From Epichloe hybrida (lineage: Eukaryota; Ascomycota; Sordariomycetes; Hypocreales; Clavicipitaceae), in NCBI GenBank assembly GCA_019022495.1, contig JAFEKR010000002.1, forward strand, positions 3,968,001 through 4,032,000: 64,000 bases of DNA, in the 5' to 3' direction. Made by a program: the position numbers and the translations under genes. Below the pieces are notes generated by a model. The model was given only the letters and a program-made list of their open reading frames with translations. It was not told the origin of the DNA and ran no database searches. Positions 41,308 through 51,969 of this stretch are shown here, in pieces (the first letter of the stretch is position 1; every line of letters starts with the position of its first letter).

Positions 41308-44300
41308 ACGGACCATCCGAGTTTCTCCCTGCTCTTTTCTTCTTCTCCCGGTTCCCACTTTCCGCACCCCTTTTTTTCTTTTCAAGCCTTCACTTCAATC
41401 GCCTGGCTCGTCGTCAGTTGTGGCAATGGCGTTGCAAATGATGGCGCGGACTTTTTGCCCCTACATGACAGTGGTTCAAGTCGATTCTGCACCTTTTGTA
41501 TTCCATGCCTCGTTGTAACTGGTTGTTTCTCACTTTCCTCCTTGTGTTCCCATAATTTACTTCCAAAATCCAACATTTTTTTTTCTTCCCAGACTTTCGT
41601 TTCACGCCCAGGGGCTACCACCCCCTCGGGGATTGATTACTATACCCAATATATTCTGTCAACTTTTCTGTCTTGTTCCATTTTTCCCATTCCCTTCAAG
41701 TTCTCGTCACGCCTGCTTACTTGGCGCTTTTCTATTTGCCTTGAACCTTTCCTCTCCATTTTACATCCAACGATTCACTCAACATGCAAAAAAATTTAGT
41801 GTGACGACATACCAATCAGACCCACGGGACAGCATCATTTACTCGAGACTAAACATGATGATGATGGCGTGGGCATAAATTATGGGACAGCTAACGAAGA
41901 AGATATTCATAAACATGGAAGAGGATGACGCGCAAACGACGTTTGGATCCACCCATCTACCTATCCTGGATTCGCCCAGGGTTGTACTATAATTATCATC
42001 CTCACTAAGGCCAGAGGACTACTTCAACTTCCTCTTCAGGGATATTTAACAACGACTCGAATCAAGACTTCAAATACCAGTGGACGTCTTTGTCATGCCC
42101 ACCCCCCATCCTGTCGTGTCCTTTACAAGCTTCGAATGAGGCGAAGCCCTTGTGACGTGGCTGCGAGCATAGAAGTTGGGAGAGTTGTTACAATGGTGCG
42201 CCAGAGATTGTACTCGATCAGCTGGCATGGTATGCTTGAGCCAAGGCACGAACGAGGCTGTGAACGGTAGCTCATATTCTGGTGTCGATCACGGCGTGCT
42301 CATGATCATTCTCATCCTGAACCTGCACCGGACTGTTAGTAATCTGATGCACCAGCGGCGCTGGCTGGGACCTCGGCCAAATTGCGGTCCGCCCAACATC
42401 TCAGCACAAGAAGCCGTGGATGGCTATGATGCTGTGGTCCCAAGAAGCAAGCAAGCAAGCAAGCACGGCCGGTGGATCAGCTTGGAGCAGGCAGGCAGCG
42501 ACGCACTTCCTATTTGAAGCAATGCATCTTCTCGACAGGAAACACATCATCTCTGCTGCAAATATGAACAAGGTTCCTGGGGATCTGCCAATGCTTGTGT
42601 GTCGATCTTGGGGAGCCGCCTTTTCCCGCTGAGGCTGCTGGTATGTCCGAAAAGAGTAGGTCGTTGTCATGAGAGGCGGCCCATTGCCACGGCTATTACC
42701 GGTGTCATTGTGTTGGAGTTTGATAGATAATACTATTAGAATACCAATGTCTCGTCTGTACCTCTATGCTGGAAGAGACTGAATACCTTAGCTAGGGGCC
42801 ATCTTAGCCCCCCCCCCCCCCGGGTCGTGGCGTGTATGCTGGCGCGGGTTGGCTCTCCGCATCCAGGAAGTTGGTGTAGATCGACGGCGAGGTCCGCCAC
42901 CGGTGCCCACATGTGCCCCGTAATGCGGATGCTCGCTTGCTCCACGGCGGCAGCAGTACATTGAAGTAGAGAGAACATTGGACGGCTCGCATTGCCTGCC
43001 TGGTCTCGAAATCTTTTTTTTGCCGTCTCCAAGAAAGTGCGAATGAAATGATGGTGCCGAGTAGCAAGGGCTAGGGGGTAGGTAGGTTCATGCGCCCTGT
43101 ATGACAGACAGCATGACATGCATGCCTGCCTGCTGTTGGGTGGTTCGCCAAATGGAAATGCTTCCGTCCGTAATCCGTAGCTCCTCATGGCCTGGCCCGT
43201 TTCGACAATGTCATGGTATCCAGCTGTATTTGACGCATGACGGGCACGAAGCCTTCCCTCACATCTGCCTGTCCTTGAGGGATCAGTGATCACTGATAAA
43301 AAGATAGCTCGTCGACTCGTTGACCTATCCGGGTGAAGGGTACGAGGGGACAGCTCAGTCGTCGGGCGATAATTCTTTCCGATGATTCTCTAGCCAACGG
43401 GCAGGCATCACGAACTGATCAACCGCACCACAAGTGGGTGAAGAAGAGCATATTCGTTGGCCACACGGCCATTTCCAAAGCTGTCAGCAGTGAGCATCGC
43501 GCCATTTCTCTCCAGACCAACCAATCCCGAGTGCGGAGACGGAGGTGATTGAGAATCACTTAGTCCGTACTCCGTACGCAAAGACACACGCTCCACTTGT
43601 GTTCTCCCGAGGCCTTGCTGTCATAGCCTTTCTATTGTCGGCGTCTTCAACAAAGCAAGACACTGGCCGAAAAAAACGGCTACTCCTATAACAGCTACTG
43701 GTAGACTCACTGGGCCGGAGCAATGTTCCTCTTTGAACAGACTCGATGCCCCGTGCACCCCATCGTGAACGACCGACCCAGCTCCCCAGGCAGAACGGGC
43801 AATTCTGAATATGGCCCCGTCTCACATCGAGCTGGCTTGGCGATGAGCTCATGCGCCGATATTACTGGACAGACTGCACCATATTAGCAGCTGGATGGCG
43901 GGGCATGTCATGGACTCATGGTTATGTCGGGTCCTCAGAGTCCCGCCGTTTTGTACTCCGTACGGATGGCGGCTCCAGCCCGCGCAGTCAGGGTCCTGCT
44001 CAGCCAAAAGTGATAGTATCTCCGGCTTTTTCAAGAGGGGCCATTGACGTGTACCTTGCGATTGAAGTTGCTGCCGAGGGAAACAACCACACCGAATTTC
44101 CAAGATGCATCGAACTAGCCGTTTTGCCGTGGCTGACTGACTGACTCTCTCTACCGCTGATTCCGGACGGTCCTCCATGACGGTCCTCCTTGGCGCCCCA
44201 TTGCCTCGGCGGACGCATACAATGAGTTCGAGACTTGACTCTCCGAGGCCCGTGTAGTGGCGCCGCTCTGCACGAAAGTAGATCCGATTTCATGGCGTTG

Positions 44301-45536
44301 AACGAGGGGAGATCTGGTCGTCAAGGGGCACACTTGAGAATTCAGAATTGTGCACTATCAAAACGACGGCGAATCACCATCTGGATGGCGACAAGGCGGA
44401 GTCCTTCTGGAACCAGCGCAGACCAGTTGATGTTTTGACTGGTACACGGGTTTCCTGCTCTCTTTGATTCGTTCTTCCCAGCTTGCCAGCTCAGCACCGA
44501 GGTGTGTGTGCCAGGGGCCTGTATCATGCATGGCTTTGTGATTGGCGTCTTTCTCTTTCTCGTTGTGCGGTGGTCCGGGGGCACGGCTATTTCACCTTCT
44601 CTTTCTGGCCGTTCGTCGCATTTCCATACATGCTTGTCTGCCCCTTCTCATCACAGCCATTCGAATGATTCAGTCAGTCCAGTCCAGGTCGAGTGCGGGA
44701 AGCCCTACTCTTCCTCCGCGGTCTTGATTTCTTTTTGCTTTGCCAGTTGCTTTCCGTCACCAAGTCATTGTCTTCAGCCCGCCTTAGGTTGCATCTGTTA
44801 CATCTGTTGCATCCCCCTCTTCGTTGGATTCGTTGGAACCGCTTCTTTCCCCCCGTTCCTCACGTCTGCCCCCTCTCTCCCCACCCCGTCAACCCGTCGT
44901 CATCTGTTTCCCGCTCCTGGGTCTGTCGCGTGATATTCCGGAGTAGGTACGGAGTACTGCGGAGTAATCCACTGCCTTCTTATCGCGCAGCGGAGCCGAC
45001 CCCAGCAAGAGGCCCTTCCCGGACAACGCCTCTGGAGCCATCTACTGGGCTTTCCCTTGTAGGATAATTTGGCGAAGGAACTTTTGTACTTTAGCACTTT
45101 CTGGCTTTTCCTCCATAGAGCCCGCGACCCTGACTGTCTGACAACACTGTGTGCGACAGCGCTGGCAGCGCAACCAAGCAAATAATACTACTCGATTCGA
45201 CCTGGAGTCTGCCCTACCACGACGTTACCCACATTCAGCCGATTCTGGGGAACGGTCTTGACTGTTACCCTGTCCCTTTCTGGGTTGACCACAAGTTTCA
45301 TTCCCTCATACTAGTGATTATGGGTGCCAGTGGCTGCTCACTTCGTCATTCAGTTTCTTGATGGTACCCTTTCTGTCCGGTCCGGAAATCTATCAATTTG
45401 ACGAGTGATGCATCCTTGTGTTGGCGGCTGAGCATCAACAGGTGGTACTCGACCCGTTCGAGCCCCCGTCACTGACTGACCTTCAGCCAGCAGACTGGGC
45501 CTTGAAGAAGCCCCGTCTGCTCGGATTCTCGTTGAC
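41308..45536. other. Large gene-free region (about 4.2 kb)
   Basis: No supported gene. It contains TACGGAGTA/TACTCCGTA motifs at 43,568-43,576, 43,954-43,962 and 44,948-44,956, CAAG repeats near 42,450 and a C run near 42,810. Pyrimidine-rich sequence from about 44,480 onward is probably the promoter and leader of the Clr5-domain gene. Confidence 0.5.
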
Positions 45537-48484
45537 ATGTTTGATTTTCCGCCAGAAAAGCCGAAGGCTTCTGTCTATAGCACAGATTCCTATGGTTTCG
45601 CTGACCAGGCTTGGTCCAGGTTCGACTTCGGCCAATACTCAGCCTCATCTTCAGGAATCCAGACACAGCAAAGCCATGATAGGAGGCAATCATTCGGTGA
45701 TGTGGGAGGAATGGATTGGGCCCCGGTGCCATCTGACCTGCCGACTGACTATCATTATGTCCACCAGCAGCAGGACAACCAGGGACACACTGCCATGGAA
45801 CTGGAGGCTCCAAGTACGCCGCAAAATGGAAGAGGAGGAGTCGGAGGAGGAGTCGGTCGTTTAGTCGCTCACTTCGAGAATAAGGGATTCAATCCGTTCG
45901 AGCAAAAGTCATCCGCACCGCCTCTACCACCGAGACCTGTCAGCACTGCTGTCAGCAATAGCAATCACAGCAGCAGCCAGAACCATCAACACACCCTTCA
46001 GAGTTCGTCGGTAAGCATGAACAGTTTCCAGGCAAGCCTCAGTTTCGACCCGCTTTCTTATTGCGGCAGCGGTGTTGGTGGCCGTGAAGGCAACACTTCA
46101 TTCGACTCAAACATAATCGCGAGTCCCGTCACTACGCCTGGTGAGAGCTGGGGTTCGTTTCATTCGATGCAACGAGTGACAAGCCCCATATCCACGAGCC
46201 CTCCGCCGTTATCATACGGGAGTTTTCAGGAAAATACGGCGGCGAGCCCCGTCGCTACCTCCTCCTCTGGACAATTTGGAAGCCTCGACGACTTCATGTC
46301 CAGCAACCGTATGCAAAGTTCAGTTGCTCATTCCCCTATGCCCAACACCCACATGGCGTCATCTCCGATGATGGCATCACCCGTCACTCCGAGCTCTGCA
46401 GATCGGATCGCCCCGACAGTGGGAGGCACTCCCGGATTCGAGATATGGCGTCCCCCCGGGTCGGCCACCGTGAAGATGAACCCATCCCCACCAAACAGCT
46501 TCAACACCATCTCTACATCTGCCACGACTACTTTCAACAACAGTAGCCATAGAAATGTCAACAAAAATAGCAGCAGCAGCAGCAGCAACAACAGAATCAG
46601 CAACACGTATTTCAACGTCAGAACCAATAACCAGAATCCCCCAACTAATAGCGCCGGCTTCTTCAAACCGCCCGTTCCAAAAACCCCTAAACCTAACATT
46701 AGTGCCAGCAATCAGTTCATATTAGAACTGAATCCTAGTGCCAAGGCCAAAGGCAAGGCACCGGCCAAACCACCTAGGCCAAAAGTCCCCCCTCCAATTC
46801 CAATGCCACTTATGCCGGAGGTGAAACAAGAACCCGCTACACCTAAGCCACTTAATACGCCACTGGCCTCGCCAACGCCGGGGTCTGCATTCTCAATGCC
46901 AGTAAGTAATGCATGATTCAAGAAGTGACCCGAGGCTGAATAACATCGTTCTAATGAATACCACAAGGACCAAAAGCCTGAATTGATTTCTCTTCGAAGC
47001 CAAGTAGGACCTCGACCGTCACGGGAACAGGTTCCAGCTGAGGCTTGGGAGCAGTTCAAACCAACAATTCGAACTCTGTATCTGGAAGAAAGAAAGCCAC
47101 TGAAGGAAGTTATGTCCATCATGGTCGACAAGTACAGCTTCCAAGCAACGTAAGTCTCTGTTCCATCCACACAACTTTGAATCGTATGCCCCGACGCTAA
47201 CCTTCAGTTAGGCCGAAGATGTATAAAACGAGGTTCTCGCAGTGGGGCTTTGTCAAGAACAACACCGAGGACGAAGTTAAGCGCTTGTTGTCCATGAAGT
47301 TCCAGCGCGATGCTGAGGGTAAAGTATCGGAGTTCGTTCGCAATGGCCGAGTCGTGAACTTGGGGACTTATCTGAAGAGAAAAGGCGTGACTGAGTACGA
47401 TTTGGTCGATTTCGAGTTGCCCGCCGATTTGCCAGCTCATATACGATGCCGCACGCCAACACCGCCACCAACTCCCGGCTATCTCCAATCTCCCGATCTC
47501 ATCCGCGCACAGGAACTTGTTGTCGGCAACATGCGCAAGGCCTTCCTGCACTGCCGTCAATTCGAGGTCGAGACCGATGCTCGCATCGGTTGGCCAGTTA
47601 CCATGGTTTGGGGAGCCGGATCGAGTGATCTTCTTCTAGAAGCGAACTTTTATTTCGAGGCAAGAGATGCCGACCAAGGAGGGGACTTCCTGATGAAAGC
47701 CTTCAAACAAGTAGAGCTTGACCTAAAAAAGCTATCACCATTGGGCATTATAGAGCTGTTGCTCGGAATGGTGCATCGAGATCCTGGCATGATGACGGCG
47801 CTTTGCAAATATCTCGCTGCATACTCAACCACCAACTTCGAGAGGTCACACCCTCTTCGGCAAATATTCATCTGCTTATACGAAGTCCAACAAAAACATG
47901 GGTCCATGACTGTCTCGGAACTCCTGTGGGGAGGCATACCGACCATTGCTAAAGAGCTGGAAGCAATCTACAGCAGCCGCCATCCTTATGTTGCCAGAAC
48001 CTGGATAGATCTCGCCTTGTTCTATAATTATGTTAATAATGAGCGTTTCGAGAAACTGGCATCGGACCTTCGTCTGCAGCAACGACAAATAGAGCAACGC
48101 TTTGGAACCAATAGTCCCGATGCTTTGAGTTTGCGGTACGCAATCACTCAATCGTTGTACGTAGCCGGTCCTCAGTCGGAGGCCACAAGGAACGCAGCCC
48201 ACGAGATGTGGAACCACCTCAAAAACATGGGTGTTGTATTCGGTATACGTGATGCGAAGCCTAACGTGTACTGCTATCACAGCCCCATCAAGGTGGATCC
48301 ATGGACGAAGCGATGCCGGCGGCGATACGATTCGGGTGTTGCCATATTCGAAGAGCTTGTCGGCGTTCGGATTCAGCCCTACTTCGAAGAAGACTTTCAC
48401 CACTGTGTCCACGTTCCTGATGCAGCAGAGGCTTGGTCATCGGCCCTTGATCATATGGGATCGGGGAAATTTGCATTCATCTGA
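45537..48484 (+). CDS. Clr5-domain protein
   Basis: Nuclear regulator-like protein of 939 residues. Exons are 45537-46901, 46968-47149 and 47212-48484. The first intron has GTAAGT and a clear TCTAATG branch site. The second acceptor is the second AG (TTAG|G), because the first would bring in a stop. Residues 1-455 are disordered, Ser/Asn/Pro-rich, with a poly-Ser/Asn stretch and a PPRP-rich tail. The Clr5 domain lies at about 481-533 (AWEQFKPTIRTLYL, then YKTRFSQWGFVKNN), the helix-rich module named after the fission-yeast silencing factor Clr5. The remaining ~400 residues are helical, possibly tetratricopeptide-like, with no enzyme motif. In filamentous ascomycetes such proteins form large families of mostly unknown role. 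Confidence 0.87.
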
Positions 48485-49640
48485 TAAGACTGCCATTCCG
48501 GCCACTGTTGCACCGGGGATACCCTGCAAGTGGTCGATTCGCGTGTGGGCGCGGGTTGAAGGACGACGGTAGTCGTGTCTTGTTTCTCACAATGCGCGGA
48601 ATAGTTGGAGGATGGCACGCCCAGGGTCACTACACCCGCAGTCTCACTGTTCAAACATACCCCAAGAGGAAGGAGATCCAAGGAAGAGCAATGCAACTTG
48701 ACAACTTTTCAGCAACCTTGTTATTGTCATCGCGTCAGCTCGGTTGTTTTCCGGCACTACACACCTTAGCACAAGGCGTTTCGGAAACCATAAAAGCACA
48801 CCCTCCCTATCAAGTGCGATTTGATCATTTTCTTAAATATTCACCCCATCGTGTCCTGATTCGGCTTTTTCTTGTATATTTTTTTTTTGACTCGTCTCAT
48901 GTGGCTGGCGTTCTGGAAACGAGCATCCATCAAGGTCTCGGGGAAAAAGGGCATTGTGTAATAAATAGTAGCAGCAGGTTTGTTTTTCTTCTTCCATTTG
49001 CTTGTCGGGACTTGGTATCGGGGTTTCCTTTTTGTATTTGGACATGGAATTGGGAAGCGGATGCCCCGGAGCACTTTCGAAGGAGAAAGTCTTGAAGTTC
49101 TATTCATCTTATGTCATCATGACGAGTCGGACGAAAGATAACGGGACAAGAGTAGTGGGAAATGAAAACAGGAAGCGAGGATGGCTGCGAGAGATGCGCG
49201 TGTGCAGGGGTCCCGAAGCGTCAAGATGGGCGTGAGGGAAGGAGCGAACAGCTTCTGGCGGTTACGTAGCTCTGGTCGAGAGCCAGAATTATCGAGAGCT
49301 GCTTATATCAACCACACTTTAGCTGTCTATCCCACTTGGAGGTCAAGAATCAGCAATCAGTCCGCGGCGCATCGCACTGAATCAATCCTGTGATGCTCAT
49401 CTGGCGTGCCATCGCTTGGAGCTTAAGCTAGTGGGCTCTACTACTAGCTAATACGGGAGACGATAGCCGCGTCACGCCGAACCGTCTTCGTCTCCTTCCC
49501 CCCCCCCCCCCCGCCCCCGGTTTTTTTTTTACTTTTTTTGTTTTCTTTTTTTTTTTTTTTGTAACGAGATAGGACTGGAGGCATCACCAATGTCCAACCG
49601 CAGATAGGTATTGTTAGGTCGTCCGTTGGAATCGCTCGGC
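48485..49640. other. 3' flank of the Clr5 gene and leader of the next gene
   Basis: No gene seen. Near the end lies a run of about 15 C followed by long T runs (49,498-49,560), only 80 bp before the next start codon. It is probably a hard-to-sequence tract. Confidence 0.5.
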
Positions 49641-50982
49641 ATGCGCTGCGGTAGGCACCAAACGGTCCAATTCCTGCGCAGGGCATTTTCTTCCAACCGA
49701 AGGATCCAAGGTACACGCACACGCTCATTATAGTCCACCTCACACATGCAAGCAATGCACGTTCTAGTTGCCGGCCTTACTGACGTTATCCTATCACTGA
49801 TGCAGAACACGATGTCCTCTTCCTTCGCCAGCAGGGCCTCAAGTACCCCAAATGGCATCTCACGGCGCCCCTCCGCCCCTCTGGCACCATCAAACTCTCG
49901 TATGGCGCGTCCCTCCCGGCCGCCGACCTGATAGGCAAGAAATTACTCGACCTGGTTCACGACAGCAAGGGGAATCGCGTCGTGTTACAAGAACCGACTC
50001 TCTCCAGTTACGTTGTGAACAGTGAGCGCCACGCCACGCCGATTTACCCGCACGATGCGAACACGATCGTGTCGCTCCTGGACTTGAACCCCTCGCGACC
50101 GGGTGAAGAGGACCACGATGACGATCAAGGACATAGCACGCCAGTATTTGAGATTTTTGAAGCCGGCACCTGCATGGGCAGCTTGACATTGCACATTGCG
50201 CGCGCCATTCATGCCGCCAACCCGCCCCTGCCTCCATCTCTCCGTCACGATATATGCGAGGCTAAATTTCGACCAGAAAGCAACCCGTCCCTGACGCGTG
50301 TCGACCTCAACCCAGATGCAGAAGAGGCGCTTGGCCTCTACAGGGCCTCGCGCCGAGCCGTCCTCCACACGCTCGATCAAAAGCCAAAACATACGCATGC
50401 CGCATACAGACTCATACGCAACTTCAGACGAGCGCAATACCTCCCATCGATTGATTTCCACATTGGCAGTATAGACGAGTATCTATCCGAGCGTCTCGCA
50501 AAGTCAGGCGGCCAACCATTCCTCTCCCGCGCGATTCTCGATCTCCCCTCTGCACATGAAAACGCGGAGCGCGTCATCGAAGCATTGCTGCCCAACGGCA
50601 TATTAATCCTTTTCAAGCCCTCCATCAGCCAGATCGGAGACTTTCAGAAATGGTCTACCGAAAATCGACAACCGATTCGCTTGGAAAAGGTCCTCGAGCT
50701 GCCCGTGTCAACCACGTCTGATGGCGTTCATGACGCCGGCGGAGGCAGGCATTGGGAGTCAAGACGGTTCTGCCAAGGGCGTCGCAAGACGGAGACGGCA
50801 AGCTAGTCCAGGTGATGCGTCCCAAGGTAGGCGAAAGGATTGCAGGTGGAGGATTCGTGGCGATTCTGCGGCGCTGGCCTACTGGAGAACAAGATGTCAT
50901 GGACTCTGGCCAATATGGCACGGGGCAAGGCAATGTGGACGCGGATATGGATGCTGATAAACATTCTGATGACCGTAAATGA
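49641..50982 (+). CDS. Mitochondrial Trm61-like tRNA (adenine-58-N1) methyltransferase, frame broken near the 3' end
   Basis: S-adenosylmethionine-dependent tRNA methyltransferase of the GCD14/Trm61 family. Exon 1 (49641-49710) encodes MRCGRHQTVQFLRRAFSSNR, a typical Arg-rich mitochondrial presequence. A 95-nt intron follows, then exon 2 from 49806 with matching phase. Family landmarks: LIGKKLLDLV, the pre-motif EPTLSSYV, TPIYPHDANTIVSLLDL, motif I FEAGTCMGSLTLH (Cys-Met replaces the usual Gly-Ser), AILDLPSAHE and NGILILFKPSISQ. At about 50,755, after GGGRHWE, the frame stops matching the family. The plus-one frame carries the conserved ending VKTVLPR, RPKVGERIAGGGF and stops at 50,982, whereas the original frame ends at 50,806 in an unrelated tail. 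Either one base is missing (mutation or sequencing error) or there is an unusual ~45-nt intron. Confidence 0.75.
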
Positions 50983-51969
50983 TACCCAACCCTTCATCTG
51001 CCCGAGAGGAGTGATGATGCTGCGTGATAACAACTTGTTTGTTTTGTATAATATATGTATAGCACGAACCTGTACCATCAGAATTCATACCAGGAAACGT
51101 TTTTCTTTATAAAGCATAGTAACAGTAGGGAGAAGACTGACAACGGGTTGACGGAGAATATCCCCTCCCAAGTCAGTAAGTATGCGGTGTTCAATAATCT
51201 AGCGCATTGTTTTCACGAATCTGCAAGAGTCCCGTTTTCAACCATCAACTCGTTTGCCTATTAATTAACGCTATTCAAAAGAAAGACAAGCGGGTATCTA
51301 TCATGCACGTGTCGCATAGCGCTGTAAGCCAAGATTCGCATCCATCCATCCATTCCATTTCTTCATGTCCGCATATGCTCATTTCATGTGTCCAAGCCCA
51401 GCTTCGTCCGTTCCATCCACTGCACTCTGCCATCTCCTCGACTCCAAAAAGGAGAGAGTGCAATGACCAGCATTGCCAATTATCTTCCTTCACTTCGACC
51501 CGTTAATTATGCAAATACGCCGATGCCAATCCGACCTGCGGCCCCCCGCACCAAACAAAATCCAACCTTCATGTATAAATCTGCTTGATTTCAACATCTT
51601 TCAATCTTGCTGAATGTGCCAAACTGATGGAAACCACTGGGCGTGAGCCCTGGCCGTTTAAATAATAAATGCTCTTGACGTCTGGAGAGGGTGGTGCGCA
51701 TCGCACCAAAGGCAATGTGAAAAAAGGTGTTTCATATTCATACACCAGAAATGCAAAGAGGGAAATGAGAAAAGACTGTCATAATCTGCGTGTAGTTCGC
51801 TATTCAGTCCAAATTTGTGTAGTGCGTATTTCGTGTGAAACACTTTGTCGTGGGTTTGCGCCAGGTGTATTGTGAACTTGTAAAATGATTCCAATGGAAA
51901 GAAACACAAACAAACATTCAGTCTGCAAGAAGAAGATATGCTTGCGGCGATATGTCATCGGTATGCCAA
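50983..51969. other. Convergent 3' intergenic region
   Basis: Lies between two genes transcribed toward each other. No gene is seen; it should contain both 3' UTRs. Confidence 0.5.

Noticed and set aside
42176..43293. Frames of 113 and 185 codons between the kinase and Clr5 genes
   Set aside because: Composition is not protein-like, they cross C runs and CAAG repeats, and no splice structure improves them.
44502..44933. Plus-strand frame of 143 codons upstream of the Clr5 gene
   Set aside because: Pyrimidine-rich leader DNA gives Ser/Pro/Phe/Leu-rich frames by chance; a second frame over the same DNA looks alike.
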